A stretch of 64,000 bases of DNA from Roseithermus sacchariphilus (GCA_003285105.1 CP030158.1:744001-808000); one strand, 5' to 3'; positions 1-9,590 are shown, numbered from the stretch's first letter. Numbers and translations: made by a program. The notes: a model not told the origin generated them from the sequence alone.

Positions 1-1194
1 CGCGACGACCGGCGGCAACGCATCTACGAGGGGCGGCCTGCCTACATGGCGCAGTACGACCCCAACAAGACCGAGCTGGAGGGCATGATCCGCAAGGTCG
101 GCGTGCTCGAGATCCTCCCGGACGGCTACGGCTTCCTCCGCTCGCCCGAGTACAACTACCTGCCCAGCCCGGACGACATCTACGTGTCCCCGTCTCAGAT
201 CAAGCGCTTCAGCCTCAAGCTGGGCGACACGGTGGACGGCGAGGTGCGGCCACCCAAGGAAGGCGAGCGGTTCTTCGCCCTGATCCAGGTCAACACCATC
301 AACGGGCGGCGGCCGAGCGAGCTGGAAGAGCGCCCCAGCTTCGACTACCTCACGCCGCTCTACCCGGAAAAGCACCTGCGCCTGGAGACGAAGCCGAGCG
401 AGTTCAGCACCCGCATCCTCGACCTGTTCAGCCCCATCGGCAAGGGCCAGCGCGGGCTGATCGTGGCCCAGCCCAAGACGGGCAAGACGATCCTCCTGCA
501 GAAGATCGCCAACGCCATCGCCGAGAACCACCCGGAATGCTACCTCATCATCCTGCTGGTCGATGAACGGCCGGAGGAGGTGACGGACATGATCCGCAAC
601 GTCCAGGCCGCCGAGGTGATCGCCTCCACGTTCGACCAGGAGCCCGAGCGGCACGTGGAGGTGGCCAACATCGTGCTGGAGAAAGCCAAACGGCTCGTCG
701 AAGCCGGGCAGGACGTGGTGATCCTGCTCGACTCGATCACCCGCCTGGCGCGTGCGCACAACGCGGTCGCCCCCAGCCAGGGCCGCACGATGAGCGGCGG
801 CATCGAGGCCGGCGCCCTGCGCGGGCCGAAACGCTTCTTCGGCGCCGCCCGCAACGTCGAGGAAGGCGGCTCGCTGACCATCATCGGCACCGCGCTGATC
901 GACACCGGCAGCCGCATGGACGAGGTGATCTTCGAGGAGTTCAAAGGAACCGGCAACATGGAGCTGGTGCTGAACCGCTCCCTGGCCGACCGCCGCGTCT
1001 TCCCGGCCATCGACGTCGTCAAGTCCGGCACGCGCCGCGAGGAGCTGCTGCTGCCGGACGTGATGCTCAGCCGCATCTGGATCCTCCGCAAGATCCTGGC
1101 GGACATGGAGCCCATCGATGCCATGCAGTTCCTCCTGGAGAAGATGCGCGGCACCCGCGACAACGAGGAGTTCCTCGTCACCATGAACACGTGA
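1..1194 (+). CDS. rho: Transcription termination factor Rho (5' end outside window)
   Basis: Hexameric RNA-dependent ATPase that releases transcripts. The reading frame is open back to base 1, and the first visible Met (base 46) sits at the start of the cold-shock RNA-binding domain, so the N-terminal helical part lies upstream of the window. Counting from that Met, the cold-shock domain covers about residues 8-90 ([13 protein letters not shown]). Walker A is AQPKTGKT at about 141-148, Walker B is VVILLD at about 224-229, the Q-loop is [14 protein letters not shown] at about 250, and the R-loop [11 protein letters not shown] follows. All ATPase and translocation motifs look intact. The gene ends at a TGA and is followed by a strong hairpin. 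The identification is certain; only the start is unseen. Confidence 0.97.
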   Translation, partial: RDDRRQRIYEGRPAYMAQYDPNKTELEGMIRKVGVLEILPDGYGFLRSPEYNYLPSPDDIYVSPSQIKRFSLKLGDTVDGEVRPPKEGERFFALIQVNTINGRRPSELEERPSFDYLTPLYPEKHLRLETKPSEFSTRILDLFSPIGKGQRGLIVAQPKTGKTILLQKIANAIAENHPECYLIILLVDERPEEVTDMIRNVQAAEVIASTFDQEPERHVEVANIVLEKAKRLVEAGQDVVILLDSITRLARAHNAVAPSQGRTMSGGIEAGALRGPKRFFGAARNVEEGGSLTIIGTALIDTGSRMDEVIFEEFKGTGNMELVLNRSLADRRVFPAIDVVKSGTRREELLLPDVMLSRIWILRKILADMEPIDAMQFLLEKMRGTRDNEEFLVTMNT

Positions 1195-1221
1195 GTTCGC
1201 CGGTCCGCTCTGTGCAAACGA

Positions 1222-1257
1222 CAGAGGGGCGGCGCCTGCGCAGGCGTCGCCCCTCTG
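1222..1257. terminator. Bidirectional hairpin between rho and the OM barrel gene
   Basis: A 36-nt near-perfect inverted repeat (arms CAGAGGGGCG... and ...CGCCCCTCTG) lies between two convergent genes. The flanking T-run is weak on both sides, so it may rely on Rho or act mainly as a 3'-end stabiliser. Confidence 0.6.
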
Positions 1258-1279
1258 CATTCTTCGCCGTCGCCCCGGG

Positions 1280-1987
1280 CTACCACCCGATGCCGACGGC
1301 GATGCGGAATCCGCGGGTGTGCAGCGCCGGGCCGCCGGCCTCCTCCATGAGGTCTGCCAGCCCCCAGGCGTACCGCGCATCGAACAGCACACGCCGCACC
1401 GGGCCGGCCTGCGCGGCCTCGTGTTCCAGCCCGAACCCGAGCATCAGCCCGTAATCTCGCGTCTGCAGGGTCTCGTCCAGATCCTCCGCCTCCACGACGA
1501 AGTTAGGATCGTCCACCCGCGTGAACAGCCGCGTGCCCAGGTACGGCCCCGCGCCCAGGTACGGCATGGTGCCGGCCACGTCTCCCGGCAGGTACGTCTT
1601 CACCAGCAACGGGACGTCGAGATACCCCAGCGTGAGATCGGCCTGCCCGGCCCCCGTGAACCAGGCATCGAGGTCCTCTTCGCCGCGGCGAACGGCGAGG
1701 TGCGCTTCGGGCTGCACGGCCAGCCAGGGAAGCAGCCGATAGCTCAGCTGAAGCCCCGCCGTAAAGCCCGCACCGCCTTGCCCGAACAGGTCCGCATCGC
1801 TGGTAAAGGTGGTGCCGATCATACCGGCACTCAGGTTGATCCCCCACCGGTGCGGCGATACCACCGGCTCCGGCGAGGACAGCGTCGTGGTCTGGGCATG
1901 CAGCGCGTGCGGCACACCGGCTCCAAGAGCAAGCACGAGCACGAGTGCCATCACCATGCGCTGCACCCGTAGCCATAGCGTCTTCAT
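1280..1987 (-). CDS. Outer-membrane beta-barrel protein (PorT-like fold)
   Basis: Predicted 235-residue secreted protein. The start at 1987 is chosen because an AGGAGGT (positions 1995-2001, minus strand) lies 7 nt upstream and the product then begins with a clean signal peptide (MKTLWLRVQRMVMALVLVLA, cut near HAQ). The mature part has alternating hydrophobic/polar strands with typical barrel phrases (GFTAGLQLSYRLLPWLAVQP, MPYLGAGPYLGTRLF, FRIAVGIGW at the very C-terminus, ending in an aromatic residue). This fits the small outer-membrane beta-barrel families common in Bacteroidota. No catalytic motif is seen. The gene stands alone, convergent with rho and divergent from the heat shock gene. 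Specific function unknown. Confidence 0.8.
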   Translation of the reverse strand: MKTLWLRVQRMVMALVLVLALGAGVPHALHAQTTTLSSPEPVVSPHRWGINLSAGMIGTTFTSDADLFGQGGAGFTAGLQLSYRLLPWLAVQPEAHLAVRRGEEDLDAWFTGAGQADLTLGYLDVPLLVKTYLPGDVAGTMPYLGAGPYLGTRLFTRVDDPNFVVEAEDLDETLQTRDYGLMLGFGLEHEAAQAGPVRRVLFDARYAWGLADLMEEAGGPALHTRGFRIAVGIGW

Positions 1988-2340
1988 GGCTGGTACCTCC
2001 TGATGATGGCGTCTGGTGGATCGATCGGTAAAGGCACCGCCTCGATGCAGGCGGCAGGTGCTCGGACCCGTATTCAAAGCTCATTCCAGCGGACGATGGC
2101 TGATGATCCGCACGTATAACCTGACAGACCCCCTCGACAAAGCGACAAACGCCGCGGGGCATCGGGCCGGCCGGCTCTGCCCGTTTGTCAGACGTCCCGG
2201 CGCGTGCAGCGGCCGCGGGCGCCCCGGCACACGCTTTGCGCAGGTGCCCGGATGTGAGCGCTCCCGGCGCTCTCCCATGTGCTGTATCAATTCGTGCTGT
2301 ATCATCCATCTTTTACCATCAACCGTAGGAGGTGCATGCT
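1988..2340. promoter_or_regulatory. Divergent upstream region of the barrel gene and hsp20
   Basis: This 350-bp gap must hold promoters for both neighbours, but no convincing -35/-10 pair or CIRCE repeat was found. The clearest structure is a 9-bp direct repeat (GCTGTATCA at 2281-2289 and 2296-2304, 15-bp period) about 40 bp upstream of the heat shock start, a possible activator or repressor site. An AGGAGGT at 2327-2333 serves the start at 2341. Confidence 0.35.
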
Positions 2341-2769
2341 ATGGCCAACCTGACGCAGTACACCTACCGGCCGCTGGCCGAATTGCAGCGGGAAGTGGAC
2401 CGGCTCTTCAACACCTTCTTCGCGCCCACCGGCACAACCACCTCGGCCGTCTGGGCTCCGGCCGTGGACATCGGCGAAACGGATGACGCCTACGTGTTTG
2501 CCTTCGACCTGCCCGGCCTCTCGAAGAAGGACGTCGAGATCCTGTATGAGGACGGGTACCTGATCGTCAGCGGCGAGCGTCGGCCGGTGCCGAAGCAGGA
2601 GCTGCGCTTCCATCGGATGGAGCGTCCGTGGGGCCGCTTCTACCGGTCGATCCGGCTGGACCGTCCCGTCGAAGTCGACGACATCCGGGCTCGCTTCGAA
2701 AACGGGGTGCTGATGGTCCACGTGCCGAAGACGGAGGAGAGCAAACCGCAGCGCATCAAGATCTCGTAA
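2341..2769 (+). CDS. Small heat shock protein, Hsp20/alpha-crystallin family
   Basis: ATP-independent holdase chaperone of 142 residues. The start is set by AGGAGGT ending 7 nt upstream; an in-frame GTG at 2332 overlaps that ribosome site and is unlikely. The alpha-crystallin domain runs from about residue 40 (WAPAVDIGETDDAYVFAFDL) through DLPGLSKKDVEI and the conserved GRFYRSIRL / ENGVLMVHVPK region. A short C-terminal tail ends in RIKIS, which carries the I-x-I anchor used for oligomer assembly. Length and motifs are normal for a bacterial class A/B sHSP. Monocistronic. Confidence 0.95.
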   Translation: MANLTQYTYRPLAELQREVDRLFNTFFAPTGTTTSAVWAPAVDIGETDDAYVFAFDLPGLSKKDVEILYEDGYLIVSGERRPVPKQELRFHRMERPWGRFYRSIRLDRPVEVDDIRARFENGVLMVHVPKTEESKPQRIKIS

Positions 2770-2790
2770 CAGGCGCTCGCGCTGCAGGCG

Positions 2791-2846
2791 ACAAAGCGGT
2801 CAGCGGTCAGCCGTCAGCGGTCAGCCGTCAGCCCGTAGCCAGAAGC
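2791..2846 (-). repeat. Heptamer array, GCTGNNN family (8 units)
   Basis: Read on the minus strand, this holds eight consecutive 7-bp units beginning GCT, mostly GCTGACG and GCTGACC, with degenerate end units GCTTCTG and GCTTTGT. The phase is unbroken over 56 bp. It lies 21 bp after the hsp20 stop and abuts a palindromic element (2849-2892). The same element-then-array order is found at 22184-22317. Confidence 0.85.
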
Positions 2847-2848
2847 TC

Positions 2849-2892
2849 CTCCCCTTGCGAAGGGGAGGTGTCGCGTAGCGACGGAGGGGTAG
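2849..2892 (-). repeat. Palindromic element adjoining heptamer array (copy 1)
   Basis: Two back-to-back hairpins are visible: CTCCCCTT-GCG-AAGGGGAG (2849-2867) and GTCGC-GTA-GCGAC (2870-2882), followed by a GGAGGGGTAG flank. On the minus strand the ACCCCTCCGTCGCT...CGCGACACC part matches 22184-22214 at all but two positions. It resembles REP-like intergenic palindromes. Confidence 0.8.
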
Positions 2893-3058
2893 CCTCCGGG
2901 CGAGGGCGACGCGGCGGCGGGTCGTGACCCCCTTCCCCCTGCGGGGACTTCCCCCTGTGCGGACTTCGGCCAGGGGGAAGGGCTCGTTCCGGCACGACGC
3001 AGAGAAGCAGCCGTCAGCGGGCGGCTGCCCGGTAAGCACCCTCGTGTCAGGCCAGAAC
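2893..3058. other. Intergenic region with further inverted repeats
   Basis: No credible gene. A 10-bp perfect inverted repeat CTTCCCCCTG/CAGGGGGAAG (2948-2957 with 2971-2980) is present, and the arm sequence CTTCCCCCTG also occurs directly at 2933-2942. The long antisense frame across this region is a shadow of the downstream protease gene. Confidence 0.5.
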
Positions 3059-3079
3059 GCTGACCGCTGAAAGCTGGTG
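3059..3079 (+). repeat. Short GCTGNNN heptamer run (3 units)
   Basis: GCTGACC, GCTGAAA and GCTGGTG follow one another exactly in phase, directly before a terminator hairpin. These unit types also occur in the 22.2-kb array. Short enough that chance cannot be excluded. Confidence 0.5.
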
Positions 3080-3113
3080 CGCCCTGCGCCCCTGGGGGCG
3101 GCAGGGCGTTTTT
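3080..3113 (+). terminator. Intrinsic terminator
   Basis: Outer stem CGCCCTGC (3080-3087) with GCAGGGCG (3101-3108), inner GCCCC/GGGGC stem, followed by TTTTT. It would end hsp20 read-through before the protease gene. Confidence 0.75.
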
Positions 3114-3336
3114 CGTGCCGGCGGGCCGCGAGGAGGCGGAACCTTCCCCGGCCCGGCAGATATGTGAGAACGCCCGGCGCTGCATGGTGGATGCAGGGAC
3201 CCGCTCCTCCGGCGGAGAGCCGGCTCCGGGCCGGCCCGTCCCGCCATCCTCGCCCGCCCCGTCCCGGCGCCCCGCGCTCGTCCCGCGCTGCCGTAGCCCC
3301 CGGGCCTCGCCCCCGTCTCACCAACCGCCCGGCACC

Positions 3337-6300
3337 ATGCGACGCTGCGTGCTTTGCCTGCTGGCCGTGGTGCTGGCTGCTCCGGCCGCCCTCGCCCAGA
3401 CGAGTCGCCCCTTCCTCCGCCATCCCGCCGTCAGCCCGGACGGCTCGCAGATCGCCTTCTCGTTCCAGGGCGACGTCTGGACCGTCTCGGCCGAGGGAGG
3501 CCGCGCCTATCGCCTGACCGTCCACGAAGCCTACGACGCCCATCCCCGCTGGAGCCCGGACGGCTCGCAGATCGCCTTCGCCAGCGATCGCTTCGGCCAC
3601 GACGACCTCTTCGTCATGGACGCCGCCGGCGGCCCGCCCCGGCGCCTCACCTTCCACAGCGCCGACGACCTGCCGACGGACTGGTCCCGCGACGGCCGCC
3701 TGCTGTTCGAGACGCGCCGCACCTTCGCCCAGGTCGAGCGCGAGCGCGAGATCTACCACGTCGCCCCCACCGGCGGCACCCCGGACCGCCTCCTCGACGC
3801 CCTCGGCTACCGCGCCACGCGCTCGCCCGACGGCCGCTACATCGCCTTCGAACGCGGCAGCAACGGCACCGAACGCAAACACTACCGCGGCCCGGCCAAC
3901 CGGGACCTCTGGCTCTTCGATACGCAGACCGACACCTACACGCGCCTCACCACGTTCGACGGCAACGACTACCACCCGGTCTGGACGGGCGACCGGACGC
4001 TCCTCTTCATCAGCGAACGCGACGGCACCTACAACCTCTACCGGGCCACCCTCGGCCCCGACGGCTCCTTCCAGAACGAGCCCGAAGCCCTGACCGCTTT
4101 CTCCGGCGACGGCGTGCGTACCGTCTCCGCCAGCGCCGACGGCCGCCGCATCGCCTTCGAACACCAGACCGACGTCTACGTGCTGGACCTGCCGGACCGC
4201 ACGCCCCGCCGGCTGGACGTGCAGGTCCCGGCCGACTACCGCTTCGACCCCGTCGAGCGCCGCACCTTCACCCGGCAGGCCACCGAGTACGCCGTCTCGC
4301 CCGGCGGTGACTACGTCGCCTTCGTCGTGCGCGGCGAGCTGTTCCTGATGGAGAACGACCCCGAGGGCACCCTCACCGTGCGCCTCACCGACCATCCCTA
4401 CCGCGACCAGGACGTCGCCTGGCTGAACGACTCGACGCTCGTCTTCGCCTCCGACCGCGCCGGGCAGTACGACCTCTACCGCCTCGAATCGGCCGACCCG
4501 AACGAGCCCGACCTGTTCAAAACGCTCCAGCGCCGGACCATCCGCCTGACGGACACGCCCGAGGACGAACGCCGCCCCGTCGTTGCCCCGGACGGCCGCC
4601 ACGTCGCCTTCCTGCGCGGCCGCGGCACGCTGCTCGTCGCGGCCGTCGACGGCGACCGCCTCGGCCCGGCGCGCACGCTGCTCGACGGCTGGGCCACGCC
4701 GGACGACCTGGCCTGGAGCCCGGACAGCCGCTGGCTCGCCTATGCCCTCGACGACCTCCAGTTCAACCGGGAGATCTTCATCCACGCCGCCGACGGCTCC
4801 CGGCCGCCGGTGAACGTCTCGCTCCACCCCGACGGCGACGGCTCGCCCGTCTGGAGCCCCGACGGCTCCAAGCTCGGCTTCATCTCCGACCGCAGCTCCG
4901 GCGACGCCGACGTCTGGTTCGTCTGGCTCCGCCAGGAGGACTGGGAAAAAACCCGGAGCGACTGGGAAGAACTCGATGAGGATGACGACGCGAACGACCG
5001 CGAGGACGGAACCGCCAACGGCGACGACGCTCCCCCGCCCATCGAGATCGACTTCGAGCGCATCCACGAGCGGCTGGTGCGCGTGACGGCGCTGCCCGGC
5101 AACGAGAGCAACCTGGCGATCTCGACCGACGGCGACACCTTCTTCTTCGTCGCCGGCCAGGGCGGGCGCACGCAGGACTTCGACACGGACGTGGACCTCT
5201 ACCGCATCAGCTGGGACGGGCGTGACCTGGAGCGGATGACGCAGGGCGGGCAGGCCCCCGGGGCCGTACGCCTCGGCCCGGACGGCAAGCACCTGTTCAT
5301 GATGCGCTCCGGCGGCCAGATCGCCCGGATCGCCACCGGCGGCGGATCGCCCGAAACGCTCTCCTTCGCCGCCCGCATGACCATCGACCACGAGGCGGAA
5401 CGCGGGCAGATCTTCGACGAAGCCTGGCGCGCCCTCGATCAGGGCTTCTACGATCCGCACTTCCACGGCGTCGACTGGGCGGCCATGCGAGCCAAGTACC
5501 GCCCCTGGGCCCTCTCGGCCTCCACCGACCGCGACTTCCGCGACGTCTTCAACCTGATGCTGGGCGAACTCAACGCCAGCCACCTCGGCCTCTACGGCGA
5601 CGACCGCGCCGAGACGCAGAACGAGCAAACGGGTCTGCTCGGCCTCGAGCTCGATCCGGTCGAGGACGGCGTCCGCATCGTCCGCGTCGTGCCGGACAGC
5701 CCGGCCGACCGGACGGCCAGCAAGCTCCTCCCCGGTGAGGTCATCGTCGGCGTGGACGGCGAGCGCGTGGCCGATGCCCCCAACTTCTACCAGCTCCTGA
5801 CCGACAAGGTCGACCGCCGCACGCTGCTGACCGTGCGCGCCGCCGACGGCGCCGAGCGCACCGTTGTCATCCGCCCCACGGCCAGCCTGCGCGATGCCCT
5901 CTACGAGGAGTGGGTGCGGGAGCGCCGCCGCCTGACGGACGCCTACTCGGGCGGACGCCTCGGTTACATCCACGTCCAGGGCATGAACTGGCCCAGCTTC
6001 GAGCGCTTCGAGCGCGAGCTCGTCGCCAGCGGCGAGGGCAAGGACGGCCTGCTGATCGACGTGCGCTTCAACGGTGGCGGCTGGACGACCGACTACCTGC
6101 TGGCCGTGCTGAACGTGCCGCGCCATGCCTACACCATCCCGCGCGGCGCCGCCGCCGACCCGACCGGCCCCGAGCGCACGGCCTTCCGCCCGCACTACCC
6201 CTTCGGCGAGCGGCTGCCGCTGGCGGCCTGGACGCGCCCCGTCGCGGCGCTGTGCAACCAGAACAGCTACTCCAACGCCGAGATCTTCTCCCACGCCTTC

Positions 6301-6606
6301 AAGAACCTCGGCCTCGGCCCGCTCATCGGCACTCCCACCTTCGGCGCGGTGATCTCCACCGGCGGCGTCGGCCTGATCGACGGCTCCTTCGTGCGGCTGC
6401 CCTTCCGCGGCTGGTTCGTCTATGCGGACGACCGGAACATGGAGAACGGCCCCGCCGTGCCGGACGTCATCGTGGAGAACCCGCCCGATGCGAAGGCCCG
6501 CGGCGAAGACCCCCAGCTCCGAGCGGCCGTCGAAACGCTGCTGCGGCAGATCGACGCCGGCGAGGCGAACCGTCCCGCGCCTTCCGCCCCCGGTGACGCC
6601 CGGTAG
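3337..6606 (+). CDS. Tricorn-like secreted protease (WD40 propellers, PDZ, peptidase S41)
   Basis: Predicted 1089-residue protein with signal peptide MRRCVLCLLAVVLAAPAALA; this Met is preferred over the in-frame Met at 3115, whose extension is proline/arginine-rich filler. Residues about 25-290 and 310-680 carry two TolB/WD40-like propellers (repeated SPDGSQIAF phrases). An acidic insert (EELDEDDDANDRED) lies near 550. A tricorn-type core follows (RGQIFDEAWRALDQGFYDP), then a PDZ domain at about 765-850 and the S41 domain from about 868. The likely nucleophile is Ser979 in NQNSYSNAEIF. Tricorn family enzymes trim peptides; the signal peptide suggests a periplasmic role here. An M28 peptidase follows 41 bp downstream and is probably co-transcribed. 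Confidence 0.93.
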   Translation: MRRCVLCLLAVVLAAPAALAQTSRPFLRHPAVSPDGSQIAFSFQGDVWTVSAEGGRAYRLTVHEAYDAHPRWSPDGSQIAFASDRFGHDDLFVMDAAGGPPRRLTFHSADDLPTDWSRDGRLLFETRRTFAQVEREREIYHVAPTGGTPDRLLDALGYRATRSPDGRYIAFERGSNGTERKHYRGPANRDLWLFDTQTDTYTRLTTFDGNDYHPVWTGDRTLLFISERDGTYNLYRATLGPDGSFQNEPEALTAFSGDGVRTVSASADGRRIAFEHQTDVYVLDLPDRTPRRLDVQVPADYRFDPVERRTFTRQATEYAVSPGGDYVAFVVRGELFLMENDPEGTLTVRLTDHPYRDQDVAWLNDSTLVFASDRAGQYDLYRLESADPNEPDLFKTLQRRTIRLTDTPEDERRPVVAPDGRHVAFLRGRGTLLVAAVDGDRLGPARTLLDGWATPDDLAWSPDSRWLAYALDDLQFNREIFIHAADGSRPPVNVSLHPDGDGSPVWSPDGSKLGFISDRSSGDADVWFVWLRQEDWEKTRSDWEELDEDDDANDREDGTANGDDAPPPIEIDFERIHERLVRVTALPGNESNLAISTDGDTFFFVAGQGGRTQDFDTDVDLYRISWDGRDLERMTQGGQAPGAVRLGPDGKHLFMMRSGGQIARIATGGGSPETLSFAARMTIDHEAERGQIFDEAWRALDQGFYDPHFHGVDWAAMRAKYRPWALSASTDRDFRDVFNLMLGELNASHLGLYGDDRAETQNEQTGLLGLELDPVEDGVRIVRVVPDSPADRTASKLLPGEVIVGVDGERVADAPNFYQLLTDKVDRRTLLTVRAADGAERTVVIRPTASLRDALYEEWVRERRRLTDAYSGGRLGYIHVQGMNWPSFERFERELVASGEGKDGLLIDVRFNGGGWTTDYLLAVLNVPRHAYTIPRGAAADPTGPERTAFRPHYPFGERLPLAAWTRPVAALCNQNSYSNAEIFSHAFKNLGLGPLIGTPTFGAVISTGGVGLIDGSFVRLPFRGWFVYADDRNMENGPAVPDVIVENPPDAKARGEDPQLRAAVETLLRQIDAGEANRPAPSAPGDAR

Positions 6607-6647
6607 CCCCGGTCGCTCCGCCCGTTCCGCCCACCCACCTGCACACT

Positions 6648-8798
6648 ATGCTCCTTCGCTACCGCCGGCCGCTCGTCTGCGCCCTGTTCCTTTTCCTGCT
6701 GGCTGCCCCCACGCTGCACGCCCAGCAGCTGACGGGCTTCTCGCCGGAGCAGGCCGGCCGCCAGGCCACCTGCGAGGCCCGGCTTCAGGCCCTGCCCACC
6801 CCCGAGGCCTTCCGCCGCCACCTGGAAGCCCTCACCCGCGAACCCCACCCCACCGGCTCCGAAGCCAATGCCCGCGTCGCCGCCTACATCGCCGACGCCA
6901 TGGCACGGGCCGGGCTCCAGGTCGAGCGCTACCCCTACGACGTCTACCTGCCCACGCTCGAAACCGACATCGACGTGGCGCTGGTGACCCCGATCCGCAA
7001 ACCCCTCAACAACCAGGAATACATCCTCCCGGAAGATCGCTTCTCCGATCACCCGGAACTGCGCCCGGCCTGGAACGCCTACAGCGGCAACGGCGACGTC
7101 ACCGCCGAGGTCGTCTACGCCAACTACGGCCGGAAGGAAGACTTCGAACGCCTGGCCGACCTGGGCGTCTCCGTCGAGGGCAAGATCGTCCTGGCCCGCT
7201 ATGGCGGCAACTTCCGCGGCTACAAGGCGAAGTATGCAGAGGCGCATGGGGCCGTGGGCCTGATCATCTACTCCGACCCGGCCGACGGTGGGTATATTGA
7301 GGGCCTGGCTTACCCCGAAGGCCCGTTCCTGAACGAGAGCACCGTCCAGCGCGGCTCGCTGCTGACGCTGGACTACACCGGAGACCCGCTGACCCCGTTC
7401 GAGCCGGCCCTGCCGCACGACACTCCCGGCGCTCCCGAGCGCCTCGCCCCGGAGGCAGTCGACGGCTTCCACGGCATCCCGGTCGCCCCGCTGCCCTACG
7501 GCTCGGCCGTGGAGATCCTGCAGCGGATGCAGGGCGCGCCGGTGCCCGGCGGCTGGCAGGGTGGCCTGCCGTTCACCTACCGCCTCACGGGCGGGCCGGC
7601 GCTGACCGTGCGCCTGCGGGTGCACCAGCCCAGGGCGCTGGTGCGCGCCACCAACGTCATCGGCCGCATCCCCGGCTCGGAGTTTCCCGACGAATGGATC
7701 ATCCTCGGCTCTCATTACGACGCCTGGGCCTTCGGCGCCGTCGACCCGAACGGGGGCACGGCCATGCTGCTGACCCTGGCCGAGGCCCTGGGCACCCTCG
7801 CCACCGAGGGCTGCCGGCCCCGACGCTCCATCCTGATCGCCCACTGGGATGCCGAGGAGTACGGCATCATCGGATCGACCGAGTGGGCCGAGCACCTGCG
7901 CGAGGCGCTCACGCGCGGCGCCGTGGCCTACCTCAACGCCGACGCCGCCGTCTCCGGCAGCCGCTTCGGCGGAGCCGCCTCGCCCTCGCTGAAAGGCCTC
8001 ATCGTCGAAGCCACCCGCTCCGTCGCCTACCCCGGCACGGATCAGACGGTGTTCGACCACTGGCAGGCGCGGGCGCCGGAGGCGGCCGAACCGCCGCTGG
8101 GCAACCTGGGCGGCGGCTCCGACCACGTGGCCTTCTACACCCACCTGGGCATCCCCTCGGCCGGGCTCTCCATGGCCGGCCGATCCCCGGTCTACCACTC
8201 CAACTATGACAACTTCGCCTGGTACGAACGCTTCGCCGATACGTCCTTCGTCTACGGCCCGGCGCTGGCCCGGGTGGACGGCGTGCTCGCCCTTCGCCTC
8301 GCCAATGCCGACGTGCTGCCCTACGACGTCCGCCGCTATGCCACCGACCTGGCCGCCCACGTGGCCGCGCTGCAACGACGCGGGCGCGAACAGGACCTGA
8401 CCGTCTCGCTGGATCGCCTGACCGCCGCCGTCGCCGAGCTCGACACGGCCGCCGCCGCCTTCGAGGCCGCCCGTCAGACCTACACCCGCCAGACTCGCCT
8501 CGACCGGCGGGAACTAGAACGGATCAATCAGGCGTTGCTATCTCTGGAAAAAGCATTCATTTACGCCGATGGTTTGCAAGGCCGCCCCTGGAGCCGATCC
8601 CTCTATGCCTCTCCCGATCCCTTCAGCGGGTATGCCTCCTGGATGTTGCCCGGCCTGCGCTACGAAATCGAACGACGGGACCCCGACGCACTCGCGGCCT
8701 GGGAAACCCGTTACACGGCCGCCGTACGCGACCTGACCGAACGGCTACAGGCCCTGACCGAACAGCTCACCCCTCGCAACCCACAACCCTCCCGCTAA
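6648..8798 (+). CDS. M28 family zinc aminopeptidase/carboxypeptidase (GCPII-like)
   Basis: Secreted 716-residue metallopeptidase with signal peptide MLLRYRRPLVCALFLFLLAA...HAQ. A PA domain (KIVLARYGGNFRGYKAKYAE, about 180-200) is inserted before the catalytic part. Di-zinc ligands and the general base are visible in SHYDAWAFGAVD (about 355-366), AHWDAEEYGIIGS, LNADAAVSGS and GGSDHVAFYTHLGIP. A C-terminal helical region resembles the transferrin-receptor-like dimerisation domain. Length matches glutamate carboxypeptidase II relatives (about 700-750). Likely acts with the tricorn-like protease in peptide degradation outside the inner membrane (inference from adjacency). Confidence 0.93.
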   Translation: MLLRYRRPLVCALFLFLLAAPTLHAQQLTGFSPEQAGRQATCEARLQALPTPEAFRRHLEALTREPHPTGSEANARVAAYIADAMARAGLQVERYPYDVYLPTLETDIDVALVTPIRKPLNNQEYILPEDRFSDHPELRPAWNAYSGNGDVTAEVVYANYGRKEDFERLADLGVSVEGKIVLARYGGNFRGYKAKYAEAHGAVGLIIYSDPADGGYIEGLAYPEGPFLNESTVQRGSLLTLDYTGDPLTPFEPALPHDTPGAPERLAPEAVDGFHGIPVAPLPYGSAVEILQRMQGAPVPGGWQGGLPFTYRLTGGPALTVRLRVHQPRALVRATNVIGRIPGSEFPDEWIILGSHYDAWAFGAVDPNGGTAMLLTLAEALGTLATEGCRPRRSILIAHWDAEEYGIIGSTEWAEHLREALTRGAVAYLNADAAVSGSRFGGAASPSLKGLIVEATRSVAYPGTDQTVFDHWQARAPEAAEPPLGNLGGGSDHVAFYTHLGIPSAGLSMAGRSPVYHSNYDNFAWYERFADTSFVYGPALARVDGVLALRLANADVLPYDVRRYATDLAAHVAALQRRGREQDLTVSLDRLTAAVAELDTAAAAFEAARQTYTRQTRLDRRELERINQALLSLEKAFIYADGLQGRPWSRSLYASPDPFSGYASWMLPGLRYEIERRDPDALAAWETRYTAAVRDLTERLQALTEQLTPRNPQPSR

Positions 8799-8814
8799 TA
8801 CACCCTCCACCATC

Positions 8815-9564
8815 ATGCAGCTCAAAGCGCTTTTCTTTGACATGGATGGCGTGCTCGTCGATGTCTCCCAGTCGTACCGGCGCGCCATCGAGGAAACCGC
8901 CGCGCACTTCACCGGCCGCGAGATCGTGGCGGGCACCGTCCAGCGCTACAAGAACCTGGGCGGCTTCAACGACGACTGGAAGCTGACGCACGCCATCATC
9001 CACGACACGGGCATCCAGGTGCCCTTCAGCCGCGTCGTCGAGGAGTTTCAGCGGCGCTACCGGGGGCATGACTGGAACGGGTTCATCGCGGAGGAGCCGC
9101 CGCTGATCTCGGAGCAGACGCTGCAGAAGCTGTGCGGCAACGGCCGGATCGCCGGGATCGTCACCGGACGGCCCGATGCCGAAGCGCAATGGACGCTGAA
9201 TCGCTTCGGGTGGAAACGGTACTTCCCCCTCGTCGTGGCCCGGGAGAAGCACGAGGGCCGTTCCAAGCCGGACCCGTTCCCGCTCCAGCGGGCGCTGACG
9301 ATCCTCAGCGCCGCCGGCCTGCACCTGCAGCCCGGCGAGGTGGCCTACATCGGTGATACGGTGGATGACATGGAGGCCGCCCGCGCCGCCGGCATGTGGG
9401 CCATCGGGGTGGTCCCGCCCTACCTCGATGCCGACTCACACGCGGAGGTCCTGCGCAGCCGTGGCGCGCACGTGATCGTGACGGACCTCAACACGTTGCC
9501 GGACGTGATCGAGTCGTTCGGGAAACAGGTGGCCGCCGAGGCCACGACGGCGACGGCGGCGTAA
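8815..9564 (+). CDS. HAD superfamily phosphatase, subfamily IA
   Basis: A 249-residue cytosolic HAD hydrolase. Motif I is FFDMDGVLVD (nucleophile Asp and acid/base Asp), followed by a VSQSYRRAIEETAAHF cap start; motif II is IVTGRPDAEAQW, motif III Lys is in HEGRSKPDPFPLQ, motif IV is YIGDTVDDMEAA. The DGVLVDVSQSYR opening recalls a small HAD-IA clade of unassigned function (recalled, not searched). It starts 17 bp after the M28 stop, so it is probably the third gene of the peptidase operon, and is closed by a strong terminator. Substrate unknown. Confidence 0.9.
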   Translation: MQLKALFFDMDGVLVDVSQSYRRAIEETAAHFTGREIVAGTVQRYKNLGGFNDDWKLTHAIIHDTGIQVPFSRVVEEFQRRYRGHDWNGFIAEEPPLISEQTLQKLCGNGRIAGIVTGRPDAEAQWTLNRFGWKRYFPLVVAREKHEGRSKPDPFPLQRALTILSAAGLHLQPGEVAYIGDTVDDMEAARAAGMWAIGVVPPYLDADSHAEVLRSRGAHVIVTDLNTLPDVIESFGKQVAAEATTATAA

Positions 9565-9590
9565 CCCACCGCCCGGCCCGGATCGCGAAA

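Noticed and set aside
2821-6294. 1157-codon antisense frame opposite the tricorn-like protease
   Set aside because: Shadow of a GC-rich gene; the plus strand has a signal peptide and complete protease domains, while the antisense product is low-complexity Val/Gly/Ala/Arg.
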